Positions 26,693 through 34,825 of a stretch of DNA of 64,000 bases are shown in pieces. Location: positions 2,127,501-2,191,500 of the forward strand of contig NZ_CP080545.1 of the NCBI RefSeq assembly GCF_019550795.1. Direction: 5' to 3'. This DNA is from Paenibacillus sp. sptzw28 (GTDB lineage: Bacteria > Bacillota > Bacilli > Paenibacillales > Paenibacillaceae). Under the pieces are notes generated by a model that made no database searches, was not told where the DNA came from, and saw only the letters and a program-made list of their open reading frames with translations. Each line of letters begins with the position of its first letter. Position 1 is the stretch's first letter. The position numbers and the translations under genes were made by a program.

Positions 26693-28099
26693 TTGCAATT
26701 TGGAGGGTATTTAGTTTTAAAACGCTCTACTACCTTGATGTTGACTTTAGCAATTATAGTCGTTTCATATGCGATCACCTTCAACTGGTTACTTGCTCCG
26801 ATTGCGGCTTGCGGAATTGTTTTATTGTACTTGATCAGCAATTTTAAGATAACGCTTGTTTTTGTGCTTTTCGCATCTACTATGAATGGATTAAATATAG
26901 CATCACCGCTCTTAAAGCTGGAAAACGCATCGATATTATTGAGTATTGCAGCAATTTTCCTGTTTGTTACATATAAACGCGGGAAAATGTTTTTAAGCAG
27001 CGAAGTGGCCTGCTTTATTATATTCATAGCTTATAGCTACTATGTATCATCTCGATATAGCCCAGTTTTTGACCAATCCGTGCACGGAATGATACAAATC
27101 ACCATTGCTTTTCTCGGACTTGTTGTAATGCTGCAGCTTAGAAATTACGACTTTCAATCCCAATTAAGTCTGATTAAAGTATATGTGCTCATCAGTGTAC
27201 TGCAAACTATTTACGGTCTGGCCAGTTTTACGGCGTATCGGTTAAACGGTTCGATTCTCGGCGGGCTAATGTTTGGCCAAGGTGCGGAATCCGTCACTTT
27301 GAAGGGCACATTCATTGAAGCGAATCTATTTGGCGCTTTTGTTGCGGTCGGTCTCATTCTTTGCCTTGCCCTGCTCATCAATAAGATGGTTGCTCATGTT
27401 AGGCTATGGTACTTGGCTTCAATTATTTTATTCGTCGGACTGGTTTTTAGTTGGACGAGGTCGGCTTGGATCGGTTTTGCTCTTGCGTTGGCGGTGATGG
27501 CAGTCTATAACTTTAGGAGCTTCTTAAACCCCAAAACAGTCGTTCGCTTAGCAGTAACTTTAACGCTTATCGTTGTACCGTCGTTTCTTCTTATTCAGAA
27601 TCAGTTTGATCATGTTTCGGGAGAAAACGGTCTGTTCATCTCAAAGTTAAGTCATCTATTTGACCATACCAGCGGCACCGGAGGATATCGCGTCCAACAA
27701 TTCAACTCTGCCCTGGATGATGTTCAAGGTCATGAGCTGCTGGGTAAAGGTTACTATTCGATTAAGGTATACGGTAGCACGGCATGGATCTCGAACATGT
27801 ATTTGTTTATTTACCACGACACCGGGATAGTAGGCTGCATCATATTCTTCCTAGTCATCTTGAGCATCATGATAAAGGGGGTACGTGGCATTAAAAGAAC
27901 CCGGGACAAGCAAAGAAAAATTATGATTACAGCTTTGCTGTCCGGGGCCTTGTTATATTTATTCAGTTTCAATTTCACGCCCGGCCATACCCTATCGATG
28001 TTTTGGATCCATTTAGGTTTACTCCTTGCAGTTGCAGGAAACAGCAGAGAAGAAGAGATGCCGGACAAACCGGTCATAAGAGTCAAGGAAGAGATGTGA
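26693..28099 (+). CDS. O-antigen ligase/Wzy-like membrane protein
   Basis: Polytopic membrane protein (468 aa, about eleven hydrophobic segments). Features of the ligase/polymerase superfamily are FSWTRSAWIGFALAL, the segment LKGTFIEANLFGAFVAVG and a long outer loop ending in GHELLGKGYYSIKVYG. TTG 26693 follows GCAGGGGG. Start is 36 bases after the acyltransferase, so it is cotranscribed. It probably polymerises or transfers the glycan that the acyltransferase modifies. Confidence 0.78.
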   Translation: MQFGGYLVLKRSTTLMLTLAIIVVSYAITFNWLLAPIAACGIVLLYLISNFKITLVFVLFASTMNGLNIASPLLKLENASILLSIAAIFLFVTYKRGKMFLSSEVACFIIFIAYSYYVSSRYSPVFDQSVHGMIQITIAFLGLVVMLQLRNYDFQSQLSLIKVYVLISVLQTIYGLASFTAYRLNGSILGGLMFGQGAESVTLKGTFIEANLFGAFVAVGLILCLALLINKMVAHVRLWYLASIILFVGLVFSWTRSAWIGFALALAVMAVYNFRSFLNPKTVVRLAVTLTLIVVPSFLLIQNQFDHVSGENGLFISKLSHLFDHTSGTGGYRVQQFNSALDDVQGHELLGKGYYSIKVYGSTAWISNMYLFIYHDTGIVGCIIFFLVILSIMIKGVRGIKRTRDKQRKIMITALLSGALLYLFSFNFTPGHTLSMFWIHLGLLLAVAGNSREEEMPDKPVIRVKEEM

Positions 28100-28118
28100 A
28101 TGTAAAGGAAAAGAAAGA

Positions 28119-28148
28119 AATGAGGCGCAGCTCATTCTGCGCCTCATT
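28119..28148. terminator. Terminator between convergent genes
   Basis: AATGAGGCGCAG (28119-28130) and CTGCGCCTCATT (28137-28148) form a perfect 12-bp stem with a 6-base loop. The A-rich left flank becomes a T-rich tail on the minus strand, so it ends the minus-strand acyltransferase mRNA and may also stop the plus-strand one. Confidence 0.82.
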
Positions 28149-28172
28149 CGAAATAATACGTGATGCCGTTAA

Positions 28173-29273
28173 TTATGCGGATTCATAGCTGGTACGAGTA
28201 ATTTTTCGATTGGATTTTTTTGATTTTATTGTATTCACTCTGCCGACGATGTACTTTCCAAAACTGAATTTATTCAATAACCATGAAGACCATATTGATA
28301 AAACGGTACTTGCTACAAATAGGGCTGCAATGATTGTGAAGTTAGTTATTTTAAAGCGAGCGCATAGATCAGTTAGAACAACGACATAAAAAACGTGAAG
28401 AAAATATATACTGAACGAATAGTTGTTAATGACTAACCAAATTCTTGATGCTTTACGGTCTTTGAACAGATATAAAAGGGCCAGGATCATACTAAGTGTA
28501 AAGGGTATCATATCGATTCTTTTGGAACTGTTAAGCGTAATCACGTCAAAGTTGTACAGACATGCGACCAGTGCGCCGGTGATAATGGGTGCCGTCAGAA
28601 CCGCAATTTTATGACTCACAAGAAAACGTTGGATTTGCTCATAATTATTTCCCATCCATACCGCTACAGCAAAATAGGCAAGCCATCCGGGAAAAGGTAT
28701 CCATGATAATCTGTACCACAGCAAATCACCTGATATATCTAAAAATGGAGTGAATTTCGGCGAATCAACGAGATTGAAAACTGCGAGATACAAAATATTA
28801 ATGAGGAATGAGAAAGACAAAAGCTTCTTGTAACCAATTGGATATTTGGTCCACAGCCAATACAGTGCGAAGAACTGAAAGATGATTAAAAGAAAATAAC
28901 CGTGATACCCTCCATAGAACAAATTATGAAATGTGTAAGACTTCACCGATCTATTCTCCGTACCATAAATATGGAAAACGATACCGAAGAAAAATGCCAT
29001 TGATACATAGGGTATAAGTATGTACTTTATTCTTTTTTGAAAAAAACCGACCGGAAGCGACTTTTTATAATTATACGCAAGCAGAAATATCGAAATAAAG
29101 ACAAAAGCCGGGGTGCCAAACTTCAGAATAACAACTATTGTTTCAGCAAGAGTTTTATAATTGTCAATGTCGGATACTCTTTTTCTGAACTCTTCAATAG
29201 AATGCAGCAGAACAATGCTTAAACAGGCTATCACTCTTATAAAAATCATTTCTTCCGATCTTTTTTCGCTCAT
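28173..29273 (-). CDS. Acyltransferase-3 family membrane protein
   Basis: Membrane acyltransferase (366 aa, about ten segments) of the acyltransferase-3 group; MIFIRVIACLSIVLLHS carries the conserved Arg and His. It resembles the poly-N-acetylglucosamine O-succinylase-like and YfiQ-like branch, not OafA, given the weak VSGFLI motif and the WYRLSWIPFPGWLAYF segment. AGGGGG precedes its ATG. It reads toward the ligase-like gene and has the third palindrome-spacer promoter upstream, so the two convergent transcripts appear to be under one regulator. Confidence 0.85.
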   Translation of the reverse strand: MSEKRSEEMIFIRVIACLSIVLLHSIEEFRKRVSDIDNYKTLAETIVVILKFGTPAFVFISIFLLAYNYKKSLPVGFFQKRIKYILIPYVSMAFFFGIVFHIYGTENRSVKSYTFHNLFYGGYHGYFLLIIFQFFALYWLWTKYPIGYKKLLSFSFLINILYLAVFNLVDSPKFTPFLDISGDLLWYRLSWIPFPGWLAYFAVAVWMGNNYEQIQRFLVSHKIAVLTAPIITGALVACLYNFDVITLNSSKRIDMIPFTLSMILALLYLFKDRKASRIWLVINNYSFSIYFLHVFYVVVLTDLCARFKITNFTIIAALFVASTVLSIWSSWLLNKFSFGKYIVGRVNTIKSKKSNRKITRTSYESA

Positions 29274-29363
29274 GGGCTCCCCCTCTTATATCATTCTAAA
29301 ATAAATAATATTCCATCTTCCTCCCCAAAGTTAGCCAATACACATTTCTGGATGACTAGTGAA

Positions 29364-29392
29364 ATAATATGATACATTTTGTATCATTACAA
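29364..29392 (-). promoter_or_regulatory. Promoter with palindromic spacer, copy 3
   Basis: Read on the minus strand: -35 TTGTAA (29392-29387), a 17-base spacer TGATACAAAATGTATCA (a perfect TGATAC-N5-GTATCA palindrome), -10 TATTAT (29369-29364). It drives the minus-strand acyltransferase starting at 29273. Confidence 0.75.
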
Positions 29393-29453
29393 GTGAAATT
29401 GGAACTATTCCATTCCTTTGATTTACAATCGTGGAACTCAAGTCATGTAATGT

Positions 29454-29609
29454 TTAATGGTCTGCATCGGGTTCATCCGCCATTTCGTTTTCCGGCTGTG
29501 TATATGCAACCAGTACAATATTTTTACCTGTGTCAGTTGACAAATCTTGCTCATACTGCCGAAGCTGCTTTAAAGCCTCTGAAGAGAGGTCGGCTGTTTT
29601 GTATTCCAT
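29454..29609 (-). CDS. Small hypothetical protein
   Basis: A 51-aa protein beginning MEYKTADLSSEALKQLRQ and ending DEPDADH. ATG 29609 follows GAGGGTGATT, a good ribosome site. The N-terminal half is predicted helical and the tail acidic. The palindrome-spacer promoter of the acyltransferase gene lies 60 bases after its stop. No family recognised. Confidence 0.65.
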   Translation of the reverse strand: MEYKTADLSSEALKQLRQYEQDLSTDTGKNIVLVAYTQPENEMADEPDADH

Positions 29610-29725
29610 TTAATCACCCTCTATTTTTGATTTATTTTTGTTTTGAACCGGAATTAGTATCGGTACATTTATGAATAAAAATACATAAGGTGGATATGTA
29701 TGTCCGGAAAATTATCATCGGGACA

Positions 29726-29751
29726 ACAAAAAAGCTCCCGTGTACGGGAAC
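29726..29751 (-). terminator. Minus-strand terminator
   Basis: On the minus strand GTTCCCGT and ACGGGAGC (29751-29734) form a stem with one mismatch and are followed by six T. It ends the small membrane protein mRNA. Confidence 0.75.
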
Positions 29752-29810
29752 TTGTATTCAAGCTGACGCTATTCAACTCAGCAGAGACCTGGCTGTTATC
29801 GCTTTAACTT

Positions 29811-29963
29811 CTACCAGCGTCGCAGGCCATTTACTCCGAACGCAACTCCTGCCACCGTCAGCGCCAAGCCTATTATTTTGTTCAGGAATATGATGTCGAT
29901 CACGCCAAAGATGATAAAAAAGACCCCAACTACGCATAGTAATAGCGGATTTTGTTGTTTCAA
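29811..29963 (-). CDS. Small membrane protein
   Basis: A 50-aa protein with two hydrophobic segments: LLLCVVGVFFIIFGVIDIIF and IIGLALTVAGVAFG, joined by LNK, with a C-terminal LRRW. It starts with TTG after GAGGTG. A longer overlapping open frame in another phase (29773-30009) has no such coherent features. Its own terminator follows. Function unknown. Confidence 0.68.
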   Translation of the reverse strand: MKQQNPLLLCVVGVFFIIFGVIDIIFLNKIIGLALTVAGVAFGVNGLRRW

Positions 29964-30035
29964 GAGGCACCTCGTCCATTAGGTTATATATACCCGCAAA
30001 TCGTACCACAGCTTGTCCCGAAAATATACCGTCTC

Positions 30036-30374
30036 TTATGGCCGAATCGTAACGCGTGTTCGAATAGGCACCAGGTTCGCGAGAGTTACAACATCGTTAT
30101 TGTACATCCGGACACAGCCCCGTGAAACCCGCCTTCCGATCGAGGAAGGATCGTTTGTACCGTGAATGCCATAATGAGGTTTTGATAATCCCAGCCAGAA
30201 CGCCCCGTACGGCCCCCCTGGATTCTCCTGCTTGTTGATGATAGTGAATTCGCCGGAGGGCGTCTGTGTGAGCATTTTGCCGATGCCGACCGGGAAGCCG
30301 CGCACAACAGTGTTGCCATCCAGTAAATATAATTGTTTGTCTGAGAGATCGACAATGATTCGGTACTTGGGCAT
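30036..30374 (-). CDS. L,D-transpeptidase, YkuD family
   Basis: Catalytic YkuD domain only (112 aa), which forms 3-3 crosslinks in peptidoglycan or attaches proteins to it. [15 protein letters not shown] opens the domain, and [19 protein letters not shown] followed by CVRM contains the catalytic His and Cys of the HxxG...SxGC motif. The longest frame begins with GTG 30383, but that GTG is inside the AAAGGAGTG ribosome site; ATG 30374 with 8-base spacing is preferred. No signal peptide or LysM domain, as in several Bacillus spore-cortex YkuD-like proteins. Confidence 0.9.
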   Translation of the reverse strand: MPKYRIIVDLSDKQLYLLDGNTVVRGFPVGIGKMLTQTPSGEFTIINKQENPGGPYGAFWLGLSKPHYGIHGTNDPSSIGRRVSRGCVRMYNNDVVTLANLVPIRTRVTIRP

Positions 30375-30544
30375 GATGTTCACTCCTTTATATATGGTAT
30401 GTGAAATAGTGCCGCTGTTTCAATATATGGGCTCATATTCCCCTCACAATGAATTAATATTAATAAAACAAGATATATGTTGTGTATTAAATATTAAATA
30501 TGATACATTATTTGTAGAAGAAGGTAGTTTTACTACATAAGGGA

Positions 30545-31183
30545 GTGGTTTTCATTACATTGTCTGAACGACAGATGGAGATTTTGAAGCTAGTAAAGAT
30601 ACATGCTCCGATAACGGGTGATCAGCTTGCCGAAATGATGGGAACAGGTAAGCCGACGCTAAGAGCAGATCTGTCGCTGCTCGTCATGCTTCGGCTTCTG
30701 GAGGCGAAGCCTAAAGTCGGGTATTTTCCAGGGGAAGGGGGATCCGGCAGGGAGCTTGCGCTTAAACGGTGGGAGGGCGCATTTGTTAAAGATGTGCAGG
30801 GTATGCCTGTCAACGTTTCGGAGACAGTATCCGTCCATGATGCCGTCATTACCCTGTTTATCGGGAACACGGAGGCGCTGACCGTTATTGACGAGAATCA
30901 GCGTTTTGTCGGTGTCGTAACCCCGAAGGATCTTCTGAAGGTGACGCTCGGCAACCCGAACGCTGCCGCCATTCCGGTGAGCATGGCGATGAACCGGCTG
31001 CCCGCAATCGCAGCCGTCTTGCCCGAGCAGCCTCTGCTGGAGGCGGTTAACAAAATGTTAATTCATGAGTTGGACGGTCTTCCTGTCGTTTCGAAGCCGG
31101 AAAATAAGTCAGAACGAGTTGAAGTGATAGGCTGGATCAGCAAAACGAACATCCTCCGCTGGATGACGGAATCGGATGCTTGA
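30545..31183 (+). CDS. ccpN: Gluconeogenesis repressor CcpN (HTH plus CBS pair)
   Basis: Transcriptional repressor (about 207-212 aa) of gluconeogenic genes such as gapB and pckA in Bacillus. The N-terminal winged helix is ITLSERQMEILKLVK to LLEAKPKVGYFPG, followed by two CBS domains (VSVHDAVITLFIGNTEALTV; PLLEAVNKMLIHELDGLPVV) that sense nucleotides. GTG 30545 opens the frame, but the ribosome site GGGAG overlaps it; an ATT at 30554 (8-base spacing) or TTG at 30560 may be the real start. The gene precedes ppsR, the usual CcpN-YqfL pairing, and then glpX. Confidence 0.9.
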   Translation: MVFITLSERQMEILKLVKIHAPITGDQLAEMMGTGKPTLRADLSLLVMLRLLEAKPKVGYFPGEGGSGRELALKRWEGAFVKDVQGMPVNVSETVSVHDAVITLFIGNTEALTVIDENQRFVGVVTPKDLLKVTLGNPNAAAIPVSMAMNRLPAIAAVLPEQPLLEAVNKMLIHELDGLPVVSKPENKSERVEVIGWISKTNILRWMTESDA

Positions 31184-31209
31184 ATGGCAGGTTAGGAGGA
31201 GCTTATAAA

Positions 31210-32028
31210 TTGGAGAAGATAGGGAACGGGCCGCATAATATATACATTTGCTCCGATGCGGTAGGGGAAACGGCCGAGGCGGTCGTGAGAGCGACAATGC
31301 GGCAATTTGCCGCCGAGCAGGTGAAGCTGAAACGGTTCAGTCAAATTAAAACGGAGGATGAAGTCGGGCAAATCGTGGGTGAAGCAGCGGCAAGCAGAGG
31401 TTTTATCGCTTATACGCTCGTACAGCCGGACCTTCGCGAGGCGATGAAGGAAGAAGCACTTCGCAAGGGCGTTCGGGCCATCGATGTTCTTGGGCCGATG
31501 ATGCAAGCGTTCATTGATACGTTCAATGATTCCCCGAAGCGTCAGCCCGGGCTGCTGCATACGCTCGACGAGGATTATTTCCGCCGGATTGACGCCATCG
31601 AGTTCGCGGTGAAATATGATGACGGGAAAGATACGCGTGGTCTGCTTCTCGCACAAGTCGTATTGGTCGGCGTGTCGCGCACCTCAAAAACACCGCTCAG
31701 CATTTATTTGGCTCATAAAGGAATACGAGTCGCCAATTTACCGCTCATGCCGGAGGTGAAAATTCCGCAGGAGCTGCAAAAGGCGGCAAGCCTGGTAGTC
31801 GGTTTGACGATGAAGCCGGAGAAGCTGTCCGCGATTCGCACGGAACGGCTGAAGGCGATGGGGCTTCCTTTCTCAGCGCAATATGCATCGATGGAACGGA
31901 TACATACGGAGCTTGAGTTCGCGGATACCGTTCTCAAGTCGCTGCGCTGTCCCGTTATTGATGTCACTGAGAAAGCCATCGAAGAAACGGCAGGGACGAT
32001 TATTCAGTGGCTGCAGAACATGTCCTGA
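31210..32028 (+). CDS. ppsR: Pyruvate, phosphate dikinase regulatory protein (DUF299)
   Basis: Bifunctional kinase/pyrophosphorylase (272 aa) of the YqfL/PpsR family that turns pyruvate-phosphate dikinase or PEP synthase off and on by ADP-dependent phosphorylation. IYICSDAVGETAEAV opens the protein and the P-loop-like GVSRTSKTPLSIYLA lies near residue 150. A TTG at 31180 extends the frame, but AGGAGG (31195-31200) fits TTG 31210. It starts 26 bases after ccpN, forming a gluconeogenesis control pair. Confidence 0.93.
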   Translation: MEKIGNGPHNIYICSDAVGETAEAVVRATMRQFAAEQVKLKRFSQIKTEDEVGQIVGEAAASRGFIAYTLVQPDLREAMKEEALRKGVRAIDVLGPMMQAFIDTFNDSPKRQPGLLHTLDEDYFRRIDAIEFAVKYDDGKDTRGLLLAQVVLVGVSRTSKTPLSIYLAHKGIRVANLPLMPEVKIPQELQKAASLVVGLTMKPEKLSAIRTERLKAMGLPFSAQYASMERIHTELEFADTVLKSLRCPVIDVTEKAIEETAGTIIQWLQNMS

Positions 32029-32055
32029 TTACAAGAACCTGAGGAGGAGATCGGT

Positions 32056-33030
32056 ATGGAACGGGAATTGGCATTGGAAATTGTAAGGGTGACGGAGCTT
32101 GCCGCGTTGGCCGCAGCGCCGTGGATGGGCCGGGGAGACAAGCATCATGCCGATGAAGCCGCCACTAATGCAATGCGGGGTATGCTCGATTCGGTATCGA
32201 TACGGGGAACGGTTGTCATTGGCGAGGGCGAGATGGACGAAGCGCCGATGCTCTATATCGGCGAATCAGTCGGGAGCATGCAGGGGCCCGAAGTCGATGT
32301 AGCCGTCGACCCGCTTGAAGGAACGGAACTGGTAGCCAAAGGGCTGAACAATGCGCTGGCCGTAATAGCAGTCGCACCGAAAGGTCATCTCCTCCACGCA
32401 CCGGACATGTATATGGAAAAACTGGCCGTTGGGCCGTCTCTTGTAGGAAAGCTCAGCATCAATGACCCGATCAGCACGACAATGGAGAAAGCCGCGCTCG
32501 CGCTGAGCAAGAAGATTTCGGACTTGACCGTTATCATTCTTGACCGCGAACGTCACCAAGATACCATTCGTACTCTGCGCGAGGTCGGTGTTCGGATCAA
32601 ATTACTGTCCGACGGGGACGTTGCCGGGGCGATTGCACCGGCCTTTGCCGAGGCCGGCATTGACCTGTACGTCGGTTCCGGGGGCGCTCCTGAGGGTGTC
32701 CTCGCGGCTGCGGCGCTGAAATGCCTTGGTGGCGAAATACAGGGCAGATTAATGCCTGAGAATGAGGAGCAAGCCCAGCGCTGTGTCGAAATGGGGCTCA
32801 CCGATCCGCGGAAGCTGCTTCGAATGGAAGATATGATCGGTACCGGGGACGTCATCTTTGCAGCCACCGGTATTACGCCAGGCGAATTTCTTGGGGGAGT
32901 GCGCTTGCTGCCCGATCAGCGTGCAGAGACGGATTCAATCGTCATGCGGGCCAAAACCCGGACGATCCGGTATATCAAATCGCTGCATTACTTGCCGAAC
33001 AAACCGCTTTTGTCGGAACTTAAACGTTAG
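32056..33030 (+). CDS. glpX: Fructose-1,6-bisphosphatase class II
   Basis: Metal-dependent fructose-1,6-bisphosphatase (324 aa) for gluconeogenesis. Motifs are GRGDKHHADEAATNAM, the metal-binding GEGEMDEAPML and DPLEGTELVAKG, GSGGAPEGVLAAAALKCLGG and TGITPGEFLGGVR. GAGGAGA precedes ATG 32056, 27 bases after ppsR. Placing it behind ccpN and ppsR makes a compact gluconeogenic switch. Confidence 0.95.
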   Translation: MERELALEIVRVTELAALAAAPWMGRGDKHHADEAATNAMRGMLDSVSIRGTVVIGEGEMDEAPMLYIGESVGSMQGPEVDVAVDPLEGTELVAKGLNNALAVIAVAPKGHLLHAPDMYMEKLAVGPSLVGKLSINDPISTTMEKAALALSKKISDLTVIILDRERHQDTIRTLREVGVRIKLLSDGDVAGAIAPAFAEAGIDLYVGSGGAPEGVLAAAALKCLGGEIQGRLMPENEEQAQRCVEMGLTDPRKLLRMEDMIGTGDVIFAATGITPGEFLGGVRLLPDQRAETDSIVMRAKTRTIRYIKSLHYLPNKPLLSELKR

Positions 33031-33074
33031 CCGAAGCGGATAGCGTCGCATATGCGGGAAAGGGGTAAATGACA

Positions 33075-33497
33075 ATGGAACAGACATTTATCATGGTGAA
33101 GCCGGACGGGGTGCAGCGTAATTTAATCGGTATGATCGTCTCAAGATTCGAGCATAAAGGACTTAAGCTGGCCCATGCTGAGTTAAGAGCGCTCGACAGG
33201 AATCTGGCTGAGCAGCATTACCGGGAGCATCTTGAGAAGCCTTTCTTCGGCGAGCTTGTGGAATTCATTACGTCCGGTCCGGTATTTGCAATGGTATGGG
33301 AAGGCCCGAACGCCGTTCAGATCGCAAGAGCTTTAATCGGCAAGACCAATCCTGTGGATGCAGCCGCAGGAACAATTCGGGGCGACTTCGCATGCGATGT
33401 GGCAAGCAATATAATTCACGGCTCGGATTCAAGTGAGAGTGCTGCGCGCGAAATTGAATTGTTTTTCGGTCAATCGTCGAAACAGATCGCCAGCTGA
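33075..33497 (+). CDS. ndk: Nucleoside diphosphate kinase
   Basis: Transfers phosphate from ATP to other nucleoside diphosphates (140 aa, typical size). [19 protein letters not shown] is the N-terminal signature and the phospho-acceptor is His115 in NIIHGSDS. An ATG at 33069 is too close to the AAAGGGG ribosome site; ATG 33075 is preferred. It is 44 bases after glpX. Confidence 0.96.
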   Translation: MEQTFIMVKPDGVQRNLIGMIVSRFEHKGLKLAHAELRALDRNLAEQHYREHLEKPFFGELVEFITSGPVFAMVWEGPNAVQIARALIGKTNPVDAAAGTIRGDFACDVASNIIHGSDSSESAAREIELFFGQSSKQIAS

Positions 33498-33538
33498 TGG
33501 CACAATGACTTTGCAGGAATATAGGGAGGACAATGCAT

Positions 33539-34186
33539 ATGAAATTTTTTCTTGATACCGCAAATGTGGAGGAAATCAAAAGGGTCGCGCGCCTTGGGCT
33601 TGTCGACGGAATTACGACAAATCCGTCGCTGATTGCCAAGGAAGGCCGTAATTTCAAGGAAGTGATCCAGGAAATCTGCACGATCGTAAGTGGTCCGGTC
33701 AGCGCGGAGGTTATCGGAACGAAGGCCGAGGACATGCTCAAGGAAGCGGTAGAACTGGCCGCTTGGGCGCCTAATGTGGTCGTTAAGCTGCCGATGACCG
33801 AGGACGGCTTGTATGCTTGCAATGAACTGTATAACAAAGGCATCAAAACGAACGTGACGCTTATTTTCTCCGCGGCCCAAGGATTGATGGCGGCCAAAGC
33901 GGGCGCAACCTTCATCAGTCCGTTTATCGGACGATTGGACGATATCGGAGCAGACGGTATGCAGCTCGTACGCGATTTGCGGACCATTCTGGATAACTAC
34001 GGATTTACGACGGAAATTATTGCGGCCAGCATCCGCCATATCGGACATGCGGAGAAAGCGGCTCTCGCCGGCTCTCATATCGCAACCATTCCGGGTTCGC
34101 TTCTTCCGCAGCTGTGGAAGCATCCCCTTACCGACATCGGTATCGAGAAGTTTCTAAGCGATTGGAATAAAGGACAGTCGAAATAA
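33539..34186 (+). CDS. Fructose-6-phosphate aldolase/transaldolase-like protein
   Basis: Small transaldolase-family enzyme (215 aa, FsaA/TalC subclass) linking fructose 6-phosphate, glyceraldehyde 3-phosphate and dihydroxyacetone or sedoheptulose 7-phosphate. [14 protein letters not shown] and [11 protein letters not shown] open the barrel, the Schiff-base lysine is in [11 protein letters not shown], and [14 protein letters not shown] is conserved. ATG 33533 is too near GGGAGGA; ATG 33539 is chosen. It ends the ccpN-ppsR-glpX-ndk series. Whether it is an aldolase or transaldolase cannot be decided by eye. Confidence 0.92.
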   Translation: MKFFLDTANVEEIKRVARLGLVDGITTNPSLIAKEGRNFKEVIQEICTIVSGPVSAEVIGTKAEDMLKEAVELAAWAPNVVVKLPMTEDGLYACNELYNKGIKTNVTLIFSAAQGLMAAKAGATFISPFIGRLDDIGADGMQLVRDLRTILDNYGFTTEIIAASIRHIGHAEKAALAGSHIATIPGSLLPQLWKHPLTDIGIEKFLSDWNKGQSK

Positions 34187-34249
34187 CGGCATTTTCTGAT
34201 TCATTCGCCTTCGGGAAAGTTAAGTAATATATGTGACATAAAACTTCAG

Positions 34250-34362
34250 GTTAAGCTTTCGAGGCGGGTTCTTCGCTTGCCATGAAGGTTAACCCGGAAG
34301 TCTCGAAGAAAACTGAGTTTATGCTTACGAAGCCAGTTTTGCGAAAGCAGAACTCTTAGGAG
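34250..34362. repeat. Structured leader with dispersed-repeat segment
   Basis: TTCGAG...CTCGAA enclosing GGGTT...AACCC (about 34258-34306) forms one hairpin, and GAGTT...AACTC enclosing TGCTT...AAGCA (about 34315-34361) forms another. The second includes TTATGCTTACGAAGCC followed by AGTTTTGCG, very close to the unit of the tandem repeat at 57567-57730 read on the minus strand. It ends just before the ribosome site of the DUF3243 gene, so it may be a structured leader or a dispersed repeat. Confidence 0.5.
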
Positions 34363-34371
34363 GCGAATCGA

Positions 34372-34719
34372 ATGTCAGAACAATATCATGCTGTTCTTAA
34401 AGACGGTGAGTTGCAAACGGAGAAAATCGCGGATGTGATGGACAGGCTGGATTCAAGCGACAAAGATAAAATCCTTCAGGATTTCGAGGGCTTCCGCTCT
34501 TATCTTGCCAGACGGATCAGAATGGCCGAAGCGATAGGGTTGAACGAAGAACAGATGGCCATAACCGCTCAGAAGGTTGCCGATTATCTTGCCCGGCATG
34601 AGGAACCGCGCAATGCGGAGGAGCAGCTGCTGCGCGAGCTGTGGAAGGTAGGCCGTGAAGACGAGAGACATAAACTCGCTCACATGCTTGTGCGGATAGC
34701 GCAAAGGAAAGAGCACTAA
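34372..34719 (+). CDS. DUF3243 protein (YmfJ-like)
   Basis: A 115-aa protein whose C-terminal 80 residues match the YmfJ/DUF3243 family of Bacilli: FRSYLARRIRMAEAIGLNEE, KVADYLARHEEPRNAEEQLL and LWKVGREDERHKLAHMLVR. Role unknown in the family. About 30 extra N-terminal residues compared with Bacillus YmfJ. AGGAGGCGA precedes ATG 34372. A structured leader lies upstream and a terminator downstream. Confidence 0.88.
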   Translation: MSEQYHAVLKDGELQTEKIADVMDRLDSSDKDKILQDFEGFRSYLARRIRMAEAIGLNEEQMAITAQKVADYLARHEEPRNAEEQLLRELWKVGREDERHKLAHMLVRIAQRKEH

Positions 34720-34736
34720 TATGAGACATGGGACGG

Positions 34737-34790
34737 TTAAAGAGCTGCCGGCAATTTCGCTTCAGGGCGAGTTTGCAGGCAGCTCTTTTG
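34737..34790 (+). terminator. Rho-independent terminator
   Basis: AAAGAGCTGCC (34739-34749) pairs with GGCAGCTCTTTT (34778-34789) around a long loop. The A-rich left flank allows use on both strands, serving also the glutaminase gene on the minus strand. Confidence 0.8.
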
Positions 34791-34825
34791 TTTTGCACCG
34801 AATGAGATTCTGGATAGAGGAATAA

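Noticed and set aside
29369..29674. 101-codon plus-strand frame
   Set aside because: It covers the palindrome-spacer promoter and is opposite a small gene with a good ribosome site; no start signal of its own.
29773..30009. 78-codon minus-strand frame
   Set aside because: It overlaps, in another phase, the 50-aa two-helix protein that has a better composition, a ribosome site and a terminator.
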